From positions 1 through 18,085 of the forward strand of contig CAIUZX010000416.1 of assembly GCA_903903715.1 (NCBI GenBank): a stretch of 18,085 nt of DNA. The letters are read 5' to 3'. The notes beneath the pieces are model-generated. The model was not told the origin of the DNA and searched no databases. It was given only the letters and a program-made list of their open reading frames with translations. Below, one piece after another: positions 1 through 7,548 of this stretch. The stretch comes from an uncultured Caulobacterales bacterium. GTDB lineage: Bacteria > Pseudomonadota > Alphaproteobacteria > Caulobacterales > Caulobacteraceae. Every line of letters starts with the position of its first letter. Position 1 is the stretch's first letter. The position numbers were made by a program, and so were the translations under genes.

Positions 1-852
1 GCGAGCACAGGCAAACTCTCCGACAGTTTGTCAGGCTATGGGTCCTCCTCAGCCCAGATCACCGCCATGCGCACCTTGCAGGCGCGCATCCAGTCACAAC
101 TCGACTCCAACAAGGTCACATCGAACAAGCTCGACCTGCAGGACACGGCGCTGACTCAGTTCTCTGGTGCGGTCACAGACGCTCGGAAGGCCGTCGCCAA
201 CGCCCTGGGCTCAGGGACGGGAATCACCCTGATCACCGACCTGCAGAACGCCTTGTCGAAATCTGTTTCAGCTCTGAATACGTCCTATAACGGCGAGCAG
301 CTGTTCGGGGGGTCTCAGAACGCCACGCCGCCAGTAACGATTTCCAAGCTGTCTGACCTCACAACTGTTTCGGCGACCGCCAATCTTCAGACGGTGTTCG
401 CGAACGGAAACCTTCCTCAGACGGCCAGACTGGACGACAACACCGTGGTGACAACGGGACAGCTCGCCAGCACGGTCGCCACCCCGCTCTACACAGCCCT
501 GCAACAGATCGAGGCCTACAATCAGGGCGCAAACGGCCCGCTGACCGGGACCTTGTCGGCCGCGCAACAAACATTCCTGCAGGGCGTGCTCTCGTCGCTC
601 ACGACAGCCGAGAGCGGCGCGACGGCCGATGTCACGCAGAACGGCGCCATCCAGAACCAATTGAAGGATGTCACCACCAATCTTGGCGCCCAGAACGATA
701 CCTTGACCAATTCTCTGGGAAATCTCACGGACGTCGACATCGCCAAGGCCGCCACGGACCTTCAGCTCGCGCAGTTTGCACTGCAGGCGTCTTCCAGAGT
801 GTTCAGCACGTTGCAGAGCTCGTCGCTGCTGACGCTGCTGCCGAATGCATAA
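1..852 (+). CDS. flgL: Flagellin-family hook-filament junction protein (FlgL-like), 5' end missing
   Basis: The reading frame is open from base 1 to the TAA at 850-852, so the N-terminus lies outside the window and 283 residues are visible. The first visible residues (TGKLSDSLSGYGSSS) do not look like a start. A TTG at 28 is in frame but is probably internal. The C-terminus has the amphipathic heptad pattern of the flagellin D0 helix, with LQLAQFALQASSRVFSTLQ followed by SSSLLTLLP, which is typical of FlgL/HAP3 and of alphaproteobacterial flagellins. The middle is Thr/Ser/Asn-rich, as expected of a surface-exposed filament domain. FlgL joins the hook to the filament outside the cell after export by the flagellar type III system. 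A flagellin paralogue is the main alternative. The next gene is on the other strand, so this is the end of its operon. Confidence 0.7.
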   Translation, partial: ASTGKLSDSLSGYGSSSAQITAMRTLQARIQSQLDSNKVTSNKLDLQDTALTQFSGAVTDARKAVANALGSGTGITLITDLQNALSKSVSALNTSYNGEQLFGGSQNATPPVTISKLSDLTTVSATANLQTVFANGNLPQTARLDDNTVVTTGQLASTVATPLYTALQQIEAYNQGANGPLTGTLSAAQQTFLQGVLSSLTTAESGATADVTQNGAIQNQLKDVTTNLGAQNDTLTNSLGNLTDVDIAKAATDLQLAQFALQASSRVFSTLQSSSLLTLLPNA

Positions 853-923
853 GAGCGCCGTAAGAATACGACGCCCTGCTCAGTTCAAACGGATAGCGGG
901 TCGGAACCCAGCCGAGGGCGAGA

Positions 924-1049
924 TCAGCCCTGACGCGCCTTGAAGCGCGGGTCGGTCTTGTTGATCACATAGACCCGGCCTTTTCGGCGCACAACCTTGC
1001 AGTCCCGGTGGCGGGTCTTCAAGGACTTCAGGGAGCTACGGACCTTCAT
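924..1049 (-). CDS. rpmJ: 50S ribosomal protein L36
   Basis: Reading the minus strand gives a 41-residue protein beginning MKVRSSLKSLKTRHRDC and ending NKTDPRFKARQG. This matches the long alphaproteobacterial form of L36 across its whole length. L36 binds 23S rRNA in the large subunit. The zinc-binding set of three Cys and one His found in the classic form is absent; only one Cys (residue 17) remains, so this is the zinc-independent type. The start is ATG at 1047-1049 and no strong Shine-Dalgarno is visible upstream. The gene stands alone between the flagellin-type gene and the transglycosylase gene, both on the plus strand. That isolation is usual for this form of rpmJ. Confidence 0.95.
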   Translation of the reverse strand: MKVRSSLKSLKTRHRDCKVVRRKGRVYVINKTDPRFKARQG

Positions 1050-1245
1050 GGCGCTATCCGAGTTTGGGGCGTCTGTGGTAAAGACAAAACCGCTTCAGGC
1101 GGCTCCATCTGCGGAAGAACGGGGCTAGTAAGGCGCCGCAGTCGCAGAGTCAATGCGGCGCGCGTAAGGCGGCGAAGTCGGATGCATTTTCCGGGCGTCT
1201 GCGACTTGGACTTTGGGGGCTGGTTTCGGTCAGATGGTAGGTGAA

Positions 1246-2544
1246 ATGAACCGTCGGCTCTTTTTGTTGTCCACAGCCGGGCTTGCCGCGGCGCCGGATC
1301 CTCAGCCTGCGCCGCGGCCCGTTGGCGACGTCGCAGCGCCTTTGAAGGCGGCGACCGCAGGCATGAGCGACTGGCTAGCTTCGGTTCGAGTCAAGGCCAT
1401 CGCCGCCGGTGTGCGAGCCGAAACAATCGATCAGGCGTTTCGAGATCTGACAGCCGACCCCGTGGTGTTGAAACGCGACACCAATCAACCTGAATTCACC
1501 AAGCCCATCGGCGACTATGTGTCAGGCGTTCTTTCCCCCGCCAATATCGCTGCGGGACAGGTCCGTCGTGAGGGGCTGCGCGGCACTCTGACGCCGATTG
1601 TGGCCGCGAGAGGCGTGCCCGCGGAAATTCTGCTGGCCGTCTGGGGTGTGGAGTCGGCCTTTGGCCGCATCACCGGCGATATGGACGTGATCCGTTCGAT
1701 CGCCACGCAAGGCATGGTCGGACGTCGGCCGAAGTTCGCAGAACAGGAAATGATCGCTGCTCTGAAGATCCTCGATCAAGGCCTCGCCAGCCGTGAGCAG
1801 ATGCGGGGGTCCTGGGCGGGAGCCATGGGCCAGACGCAATTCATGCCTTCCGACTATCTCGCTTACGCTGATGACGGGGACGGCGATGGTCGCAAGGATA
1901 TCTGGGGATCATCTGCGGACGCCCTGGCGTCGGCTGCGCGGTTCCTGGCGGAAAAGGCGCACTGGCGGCGGGGAGAAAGCTGGGCGCTTGAAGCCGCACT
2001 GCCGAAGGGGTTTGATTACGCCCTGGCCGAAGCTGACGCCCGTACGCCGGTCGAGTGGGCGAAGCTTGGCGTCAGCCTGGCTTCAGGGGCCGACGTGTCC
2101 CCTGCAGATCAGAACGCGACCGCCGTCCTCTTGACGCCGCAAGGCTGGCGGGGACCGGCGTTCCTCGCGTTTCCCAATCACATGGCGATCCGCGCGTACA
2201 ACAATTCAACCGCATACGCGTTGGCCGTTGGATTGTTGGCGGACCAGATCGCAGGTCGTCCGCCGCTCATGACGGCATGGCCCAAGGACCCGCCGCTCCA
2301 GCTCGCCGATCGAATCGCAGCGCAGCAGGCATTGAAGGCCCTTGGCTATGATCCAGGCGCGGTTGACGGCGTGCTGGGGGTCAGAACGCGCCGAGCGGCA
2401 AAGGACTGGCAGGCGGCGAAGTCCTTGCCCGCTGACGGCTATCTGACGATGGATCTCATTCAGACCCTCAAGGCCGAAGCCGGGCTTTCTTCCGCCGCGC
2501 CTCCAGCCGTCGCACCGCCCTCAGGCGCCGACCGAGCTGGCTGA
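1246..2544 (+). CDS. Lytic murein transglycosylase, MltB type, with peptidoglycan-binding domain
   Basis: This 432-residue secreted enzyme cleaves the MurNAc-GlcNAc bond of peptidoglycan and forms 1,6-anhydro ends. The start is ATG 1246 because AGGTGA lies just upstream and the protein then begins MNRRLFLLSTAGLAAAP, a twin-arginine-like signal peptide. The in-frame TTG at 1213 and ATG at 1234 are alternatives. Residues about 40-340 form the SLT_2/MltB catalytic domain. Glu136 in WGVESAFG is the expected catalytic acid, and GAMGQTQFMPSDY (192-204) and DGDGDGRKDIW (210-220) are family motifs. Residues about 352-412 are a PG_binding_1 repeat (ALKALGYDPGAVDGVLG). The tail is Ala/Pro-rich. No lipobox is seen, so it is probably soluble in the periplasm. 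Its last 77 bases overlap the opposing MFS gene. Confidence 0.9.
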   Translation: MNRRLFLLSTAGLAAAPDPQPAPRPVGDVAAPLKAATAGMSDWLASVRVKAIAAGVRAETIDQAFRDLTADPVVLKRDTNQPEFTKPIGDYVSGVLSPANIAAGQVRREGLRGTLTPIVAARGVPAEILLAVWGVESAFGRITGDMDVIRSIATQGMVGRRPKFAEQEMIAALKILDQGLASREQMRGSWAGAMGQTQFMPSDYLAYADDGDGDGRKDIWGSSADALASAARFLAEKAHWRRGESWALEAALPKGFDYALAEADARTPVEWAKLGVSLASGADVSPADQNATAVLLTPQGWRGPAFLAFPNHMAIRAYNNSTAYALAVGLLADQIAGRPPLMTAWPKDPPLQLADRIAAQQALKALGYDPGAVDGVLGVRTRRAAKDWQAAKSLPADGYLTMDLIQTLKAEAGLSSAAPPAVAPPSGADRAG

Positions 2545-3907
2545 TCGCCCCCGACGGGGTCATGACCGCCGAAACGGGTCTGGGTGTCTCCCCCAATCCG
2601 ACCTGAGCCGGATCCGTCACTTCGGCCTCAAGCCCAGTGTCCGGTGTGCGTCCGGCGGCGATGAGCTCCCGATTGGTCAGCACCACCACCACCATGGCCG
2701 CCAGCACGATGGTATTGATCGTAAACGGCGCCCAGTGAAGGTGGTCGTAAAGCCAAACCCCCAGGATGGGCGTGATGATGATGCAGGAGCCGTTCACGGC
2801 GGTGATCGCTCCGGCGACATCTCCCTGGCCGCCAGGGGGCGCCGCGAGTGAAGCCCCCGCTGTGAATCCCGGCCGGGCGAACCCAAAGCCGATGCTCGCC
2901 AGCGCGTAGGCCGTAACGACCGCGCCGTAATTGGGCGCGAGAGTGATGAAGAGATTTCCAAGCCCAGCGAGTCCTGCGCCCCACAGCAATAGATGGTTCG
3001 GCTTCATATGAAATATGCGAATGAGGCCCCACTGCGCCATCAGCCCCGCGACGGCGCCCCCCATCATGGCGACCTGAATGAATCCCTGCGCCTGCGTCGG
3101 CGACATGTGAACCTTGTCGATCACCAGAAAGCCCAAGGTGTAGCCATTTACGGCCTGTGCGGATCCCACAAGAAACCCGTACCAAAGGAAGGGCGCCACC
3201 TTCGGATTTCTCCACAAGCCGAACTGGAGCAGGGATTTGCGACCAGCGCGCTCCGCTTCGAAACTGGGTTGCTTTGGAATCTCCGACGGCGGCAGCATCC
3301 GCAGCACAACGACGAGGCAGGCGAGCGCCGCGATAGCGAAGGCGAACATCGGGCCAGAGAAGGACACGCCTGGCAGAACGAAATAGGGCGCGATGGCAGG
3401 TCCGAGGACAGTGCCGACCCCAAAGGCGCCTGCGAGCGTCGCAAGCGCATCAGTTCGCTCCTCTTTAGACGTCCTGTCGGCAACATAGGCCTGTCCAGCG
3501 GGATTTGACGCCGACCCGATCAGACCAAACAGGGATCGCATCAAGGCGAAACCGATGAAGACCACCAGAGGGCCGATCAACTTGTGCAATCCCGCCAACA
3601 CAATGACCGCGCAACCAGACATCGACACGACAAATCCGAGCAGGCCGATAGCGATCAGCGGCTTTCGGCCACGTCGATCCGAGGCGCGCGCCCAGATCGG
3701 CGCTGACAAGGTCCACAGGAGCGCCGACAATGAGAAGATGCCGGCGACGAGGGGGTCCGGAATGCCGATTTCCCGCCCGATGGCTGGGAGGACCGACTGC
3801 AATCCGGAATTTCCCGCGGCGACGGCCATCATGACCGCGAACACAATCGCAAAGTCACGACGCCGAGTGTCATCCGCGATGATGGAGCGTTTGTGCGTGA
3901 CAGTCAT
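2468..3907 (-). CDS. MFS efflux transporter, TetA/DHA1-like
   Basis: This is a 479-residue inner-membrane major facilitator. From MTVTHKRS the first membrane segment begins near residue 19. Motif A of drug:H+ antiporters is clear at 73-84 (ARASDRRGRKPL), and a motif C-like GTVLGPAIAPYF closes the N-terminal half. A hydrophilic loop around PPSEIPKQPSFEAERAG separates the two six-helix halves, and a basic cytoplasmic tail of about 50 residues ends the protein (RRLEARRKKARLRP). Proton-driven export of a small molecule is expected; the substrate cannot be read from sequence. Two starts are possible: GTG 3946 (492 residues) and ATG 3907. Neither has a good Shine-Dalgarno. I chose ATG because the family signal starts there. 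The 3' end overlaps the convergent transglycosylase gene. Confidence 0.82.
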   Translation of the reverse strand: MTVTHKRSIIADDTRRRDFAIVFAVMMAVAAGNSGLQSVLPAIGREIGIPDPLVAGIFSLSALLWTLSAPIWARASDRRGRKPLIAIGLLGFVVSMSGCAVIVLAGLHKLIGPLVVFIGFALMRSLFGLIGSASNPAGQAYVADRTSKEERTDALATLAGAFGVGTVLGPAIAPYFVLPGVSFSGPMFAFAIAALACLVVVLRMLPPSEIPKQPSFEAERAGRKSLLQFGLWRNPKVAPFLWYGFLVGSAQAVNGYTLGFLVIDKVHMSPTQAQGFIQVAMMGGAVAGLMAQWGLIRIFHMKPNHLLLWGAGLAGLGNLFITLAPNYGAVVTAYALASIGFGFARPGFTAGASLAAPPGGQGDVAGAITAVNGSCIIITPILGVWLYDHLHWAPFTINTIVLAAMVVVVLTNRELIAAGRTPDTGLEAEVTDPAQVGLGETPRPVSAVMTPSGAISQLGRRLRAVRRLEARRKKARLRP

Positions 3908-3972
3908 GTTCGGGCAAGCATGGTCATAGTGAGAGGATGCGCCCACAGTTCGTTTCAGAGGCGCTACGCTAC

Positions 3973-3990
3973 CCCCTCATCGACGAGGGG
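3973..3990. promoter_or_regulatory. Inverted repeat upstream of the MFS gene (candidate operator)
   Basis: CCCCTC and GAGGGG flank six bases (ATCGAC), giving a perfect 6-bp dyad 66 bases upstream of the chosen MFS start. An 8-bp palindrome, ACAATTGT, follows directly at 3991-3998. The position suits a repressor site for the transporter, but no regulator gene lies next to it. A hairpin in the 5' leader is also possible. Confidence 0.3.
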
Positions 3991-4071
3991 ACAATTGTTC
4001 GCGGACGTATCTTCCTTCGCCACAAGAGTCGTTGGTTCGCTGGGGTTGTCTGTGAAAAAATTACAGATGAC

Positions 4072-4099
4072 TTGAGCCTGCGGTGAGTGTCGCTATTAT
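4072..4099 (+). promoter_or_regulatory. Candidate housekeeping promoter for the oxidase subunit IV gene
   Basis: TTGAGC (4072-4077) and TATTAT (4094-4099) are separated by 16 bases. Read against the Caulobacter sigma-73 consensus, TTGAGCC and GCTATTAT are separated by 13 bases, inside the usual 10-14. Transcription would start about 45 bases before the TTG start of the downstream gene. Confidence 0.45.
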
Positions 4100-4149
4100 C
4101 CGCGACCAGATCGCCCCGGCCGACGGGTCGGCAACTGCAGGAGACAGAC

Positions 4150-4392
4150 TTGGCTGACCACGCCCACTCAGATCACCACCGCGGCGAGATGGACATCCAC
4201 GAGCAGGCTTCGACATATCGCGCCGTCAATGTCATGATTAAGTGGTGCAGCCTTGCGCTGGCGTCGGGCCTGATCTTTCCGATCCTTTGGTTTTGTACGC
4301 CAGCAGGTCCGGTAGCCGGTTTTGCAGTCGCCGTCATTATTGCGGTCTTTGGAATTATCTTTCTCCGCGACAAGCCTTCTTCGGCCCATTAG
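4150..4392 (+). CDS. aa3-type cytochrome c oxidase subunit IV
   Basis: This 80-residue protein is of the short bacterial subunit IV family (COX4_pro_2). The family hallmark GEMDIHEQASTY (residues 13-24) is followed by two hydrophobic segments, about 31-51 and 55-73 (KWCSLALASGLIFPILWFC and VAGFAVAVIIAVFGIIFLR), and a short charged end. The N-terminus is rich in His and Asp (ADHAHSDHH). The start is TTG 4150: AGGAGA (4139-4144) sits five bases before it, and known members begin MADHAH at this point. The in-frame start at 4087 would add 21 unrelated residues. The subunit is a small accessory chain of the terminal oxidase in the inner membrane and is not catalytic. The core oxidase genes are not in this window. 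The neighbour downstream is the transhydrogenase operon, another proton-gradient-linked membrane enzyme. Confidence 0.88.
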   Translation: MADHAHSDHHRGEMDIHEQASTYRAVNVMIKWCSLALASGLIFPILWFCTPAGPVAGFAVAVIIAVFGIIFLRDKPSSAH

Positions 4393-4397
4393 GCTCA

Positions 4398-4438
4398 TAG
4401 GATCCTACAGCGCTGGACAGGGGGTGCAAATTCCCCCT
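4398..4438. promoter_or_regulatory. Two inverted repeats between the oxidase subunit IV gene and pntAA
   Basis: A perfect 10-bp palindrome, TAGGATCCTA, occupies 4398-4407. AGGGGG (4419-4424) pairs with CCCCCT (4433-4438) across an eight-base loop. The second could form an RNA hairpin, but it is followed by TAATTG rather than a T-run. It may be an attenuating hairpin, a weak terminator or a protein-binding site controlling pntAA, whose Shine-Dalgarno begins about 25 bases further on. Confidence 0.3.
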
Positions 4439-4473
4439 AATTGCGTTGATGAATCTGCGGGCGAGGGGTGCGC

Positions 4474-5607
4474 ATGGCTGTAAAGATCGCGGTCACGAAA
4501 GAGACGCGCGCGTTTGAGCCCCGCGTCGCCGTCACGCCAGAAAGCGTCAAGAAGCTGTCGGCCCTTGGCGCGACGCTGGTCATCGAGACCGGCGCAGGGA
4601 TAGCCGCGGCGATTTCAGATGCGGACTATGAAGCCGCAGGTGCGACCATCGCGAAGGATGCGCCGTCCGCGGTCGCCACGGCTGACATTGTCTTCAAGGT
4701 GCGTGATCCCTCCGAGGCCGAGATCGCTGCGATGCGGCCCGGAACATTGTTAGCGGGCCTCATCAATCCTTATCAGTCCAGACCATTGCTCGACGCGCTT
4801 GCGGCGAGAGGCGTATCGGCCGTCGCTATGGAGCTGATCCCCCGGATCACGCGGGCCCAATCGATGGACGCCCTCTCGTCCCAGGCTAACCTTGCCGGTT
4901 ATCGCGCGGTGATCGAAGGGGCGGAAGCCTATGGGCGGGCCTTGCCGATGATGATGACCGCCGCTGGCACGATCGCGGCCGCCAAGGTGTTTGTCATGGG
5001 CGTGGGCGTTGCGGGTCTTCAGGCGATCGCCACAGCGCGGCGTCTGGGCGCCGTCGTGACAGCCACTGACGTGCGGCCGGCGACCAAGGAGCAGGTCGAA
5101 AGCCTTGGCGCAAAGTTTCTGGCGGTCGAGGACGAAGAGTTCAAGAACGCACAAACCGCGGGCGGCTACGCCAAGGAAATGTCAGCGGAATACCAAGCGA
5201 AGCAGGCGGCTCTGACAGCCGAACACATCAAGAAGCAAGACATCGTCATCACCACCGCCCTCATCCCGGGCCGGGCCGCGCCTCGGCTTGTGACGGCGAC
5301 GCATGTCGCATCGATGCGCGCGGGATCGGTCATTGTTGATCTGGCCGTGGAACAGGGCGGCAATGTCGAAGGCGTTGTTCTCGGCGAAATCGCCTCCGTC
5401 GGCGGCGTCAAGATTGTGGGTTTCCCGAACATGGCCGGTCGTGTGGCTGCGGACGCGTCCGCGCTCTACGCTCGCAATCTGGTGAACTTCTCCGCGCTTC
5501 TGTTCAACAAGGAGGGCGCTCTCGCTCCCGACTTCGAAGACGAGATCCTGAAGGCGGCGCTGGTCACCCATGCGGGCGAGATCACCCATCCTCAGCTGAA
5601 GGCGTGA
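4474..5607 (+). CDS. pntAA: Proton-translocating NAD(P) transhydrogenase, alpha subunit part 1
   Basis: This 377-residue soluble domain I binds NAD(H) and exchanges hydride with NADP(H) held on PntB, driven by the proton gradient. The N-terminal alanine-dehydrogenase-like domain begins VKIAVTKETRAFEPRVAVTP. RITRAQSMDALSSQANLAGY (125-144) is the conserved nucleotide-proximal loop region. The NAD-binding Rossmann fold has GVGVAG at 176-181, followed by ATDVRP. ATG 4474 is chosen because GCGAGGGG (4461-4468) lies at good spacing; a GTG two codons earlier is the alternative. As in many alphaproteobacteria, the alpha subunit is split: this gene lacks membrane helices, which are supplied by the next gene. 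It is first in a three-gene operon and is followed by a 43-base gap. Confidence 0.95.
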   Translation: MAVKIAVTKETRAFEPRVAVTPESVKKLSALGATLVIETGAGIAAAISDADYEAAGATIAKDAPSAVATADIVFKVRDPSEAEIAAMRPGTLLAGLINPYQSRPLLDALAARGVSAVAMELIPRITRAQSMDALSSQANLAGYRAVIEGAEAYGRALPMMMTAAGTIAAAKVFVMGVGVAGLQAIATARRLGAVVTATDVRPATKEQVESLGAKFLAVEDEEFKNAQTAGGYAKEMSAEYQAKQAALTAEHIKKQDIVITTALIPGRAAPRLVTATHVASMRAGSVIVDLAVEQGGNVEGVVLGEIASVGGVKIVGFPNMAGRVAADASALYARNLVNFSALLFNKEGALAPDFEDEILKAALVTHAGEITHPQLKA

Positions 5608-5650
5608 ACGCCGAGCCCCCCGTAATGTCAAAGGCGCAAGGAAACCCGTA

Positions 5651-5995
5651 ATGGACGCCGTCGATCCGACCGTATTCCGCCTCGCCATTTTCGTGCTGGC
5701 CATCTTCGTCGGCTATTACGTGGTCTGGAGCGTGACCCCCGCGCTGCATACGCCTTTGATGGCCGTGACCAACGCGGTTTCTTCGGTGATCATCGTCGGC
5801 GCGCTCCTCGCCGCCGCCGCCCACGCGCCTGAAGGTGTCGAGGGCGGCGCCAGCGTCATGATTTCCAAGGGCGCCGGCGGTCTCGCCGCCGGGTTCGCCG
5901 CGGTCAACATCTTCGGCGGCTTCCTGGTGACCCAGCGAATGCTCGCCATGTACAAGAAGAAGGACCGGGCGAAGGCGTCCGCCGCAAAGCACTGA
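5651..5995 (+). CDS. pntAB: Proton-translocating NAD(P) transhydrogenase, alpha subunit part 2 (membrane domain)
   Basis: This 114-residue membrane protein corresponds to the C-terminal membrane part of a fused PntA. Three hydrophobic segments are visible, at about residues 10-29 (RLAIFVLAIFVGYYVVWSV), 36-58 (PLMAVTNAVSSVIIVGALLA) and 74-96 (GAGGLAAGFAAVNIFGGFLV). The VTPALHTPLMAVTNAVS stretch is a family signature. The end is basic and cytoplasmic (MYKKKDRAKAS). With PntB it forms the proton channel in the inner membrane. AAGGAA lies about nine bases before the ATG. It sits 43 bases after pntAA and 40 bases before pntB, so co-transcription is expected. Confidence 0.95.
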   Translation: MDAVDPTVFRLAIFVLAIFVGYYVVWSVTPALHTPLMAVTNAVSSVIIVGALLAAAAHAPEGVEGGASVMISKGAGGLAAGFAAVNIFGGFLVTQRMLAMYKKKDRAKASAAKH

Positions 5996-6035
5996 CATCC
6001 GTCCGATCACGACTCCTTTCGGAGGGCGAACGCCC

Positions 6036-7451
6036 ATGAACGCCAATCTCGCCGCCATTCTGTATCTCGCGTCCGGCGTCCTGTTCATTCTGGCCCTGCG
6101 TGGCCTGTCGAGTCCGGAGACGAGCCGGCGTGGCAACACCATGGGCATGGTCGGAATGGCCATCGCGACCTTGACCACACTCAGCACCTTGTATTTCCAG
6201 GGCGCGCTGGATGGGGTGACGCTGGGCCTCATCGCGGGCGGCGTTGCGATTGGCGGCGGCGTGGGCGCGGTAATCGCCCGCCGCGTCGCCATGACCTCGA
6301 TGCCGCAGCTGGTGGCGGCTTTCCACAGTCTGGTCGGTCTGGCCGCCTGCCTCGTGGCCGTCGCGGCGATCTACACCCCCACCGCCTACGGCATCGCTGA
6401 GGGTAACGGCATCAAGCTCGAAAGCCTTATCGAACTGTCTGTCGGCGCCGCCATCGGCGCCGTGACCTTCACCGGGTCGCTGATCGCCTTCGCCAAGCTG
6501 AACGGCAATATGAGCGGCGCGCCGATCCTGCTGCCTGCGCGGCACCTCCTCAACCTGCTGATTGGCGCCTCCATCGTCGGCCTGATCGTGATCCTCGCCA
6601 TGTCCGGCGGCAGCAATCTCCTGGCCTTTTGGGGGATCTTCGGCCTCGCCCTGCTGATCGGCGTCACGCTGATCATTCCCATCGGGGGCGCGGACATGCC
6701 CGTGGTCGTGTCCATGCTGAACAGCTATTCTGGCTGGGCCGCAGCGGCCATGGGCTTCACGCTCGGCAACATCACGCTGATCATCACCGGAGCCCTGGTC
6801 GGCTCATCGGGGGCGATCCTCTCCTACATCATGTGCAAAGCGATGAACCGGAGCTTCGTTTCGGTGATCCTGGGCGGCTTCGGCGCCGACGATTCCGCGG
6901 CGGCGGCTGGCGGCGTGAAGGAAACCCGCCCGGTGAAGCAAGGCTCCGCCGACGACGCCGCCTTCATCATGAAGAATGCATCCAAGGTGATCATCGTCCC
7001 GGGCTACGGCATGGCCGTCTCCCAAGCCCAGCACGCGCTTCGGGAAATGGGTGACCGGCTGAAGCAAGAAGGCGTCGAAGTGAAGTACGCTATTCACCCC
7101 GTCGCAGGCCGGATGCCGGGCCACATGAACGTGCTGCTGGCGGAAGCCAACGTGCCCTATGACGAGGTGTTCGAGCTTGAGGACATCAATTCGGAATTCG
7201 CCACCACCGACGTCGCCTTCGTGATCGGCGCCAATGACGTGACCAATCCGGCCGCCAAGACCGATCCCAAGTCGGCGATCTATGGCATGCCGATCCTCGA
7301 CGTCGAAAAAGCCCGCACCGTTCTCTTCGTCAAGCGCGGCATGAGCTCGGGCTACGCGGGCGTGGAGAACGAACTCTTCTTCCGGGATAACACGATGATG
7401 CTGTTCGGCGACGCGAAGAAGATGGTCGAGGGCATCCTGAAATCGCTCTGA
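6036..7451 (+). CDS. pntB: Proton-translocating NAD(P) transhydrogenase, beta subunit
   Basis: The 471-residue PntB has about nine N-terminal membrane helices (residues 1 to about 275) and a C-terminal NADP(H)-binding domain III. PQLVAAFHSLVGLAA contains the membrane His expected in the proton path, and SYSGWAAAAMGF is also a family motif. In domain III, VPGYGMAVSQAQH, HPVAGRMPGHMNVLLAEA and GANDVTNPAA are the NADP-binding signatures, and the C-terminal part includes KRGMSSGYAGVENELF. The enzyme supplies NADPH for biosynthesis and redox defence at the cost of proton influx. CGGAGG lies about 11 bases before the ATG. It is the last gene of the pnt operon. Confidence 0.96.
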   Translation: MNANLAAILYLASGVLFILALRGLSSPETSRRGNTMGMVGMAIATLTTLSTLYFQGALDGVTLGLIAGGVAIGGGVGAVIARRVAMTSMPQLVAAFHSLVGLAACLVAVAAIYTPTAYGIAEGNGIKLESLIELSVGAAIGAVTFTGSLIAFAKLNGNMSGAPILLPARHLLNLLIGASIVGLIVILAMSGGSNLLAFWGIFGLALLIGVTLIIPIGGADMPVVVSMLNSYSGWAAAAMGFTLGNITLIITGALVGSSGAILSYIMCKAMNRSFVSVILGGFGADDSAAAAGGVKETRPVKQGSADDAAFIMKNASKVIIVPGYGMAVSQAQHALREMGDRLKQEGVEVKYAIHPVAGRMPGHMNVLLAEANVPYDEVFELEDINSEFATTDVAFVIGANDVTNPAAKTDPKSAIYGMPILDVEKARTVLFVKRGMSSGYAGVENELFFRDNTMMLFGDAKKMVEGILKSL

Positions 7452-7459
7452 CGCGGGGC

Positions 7460-7473
7460 GCGAAGCGCTTCGC
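7460..7473. other. 14-bp palindrome after pntB
   Basis: GCGAAGCGCTTCGC is a perfect palindrome nine bases after the pntB stop. It is flanked by G-rich and C-rich runs that lengthen a possible RNA hairpin (GGGCG with CGCCC). No T-run follows, so it is only a weak terminator candidate. It may instead protect the 3' end of the pnt transcript. Confidence 0.3.
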
Positions 7474-7548
7474 CCTTGAGGATGCATTAAGAGCTCCAAG
7501 TCACCCTGCGCGCAAGCTCGTCCAAGCGACGACAGGGAGACCTGCTTC

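Noticed and set aside
1086..1104. Small CCGC/GCGG hairpin followed by TTTTG on the minus strand
   Set aside because: The stem has only four Watson-Crick pairs, and there is no minus-strand gene upstream that it could terminate.
1008..1244. Plus-strand open frame of 78 codons over rpmJ and the following gap
   Set aside because: It overlaps rpmJ antisense, is Arg/Gly-rich, and shows no domain or good ribosome-binding site.
4087..4149. Upstream extension of the oxidase subunit IV gene
   Set aside because: The strong Shine-Dalgarno at 4139-4144 and the family N-terminus both place the start at TTG 4150.
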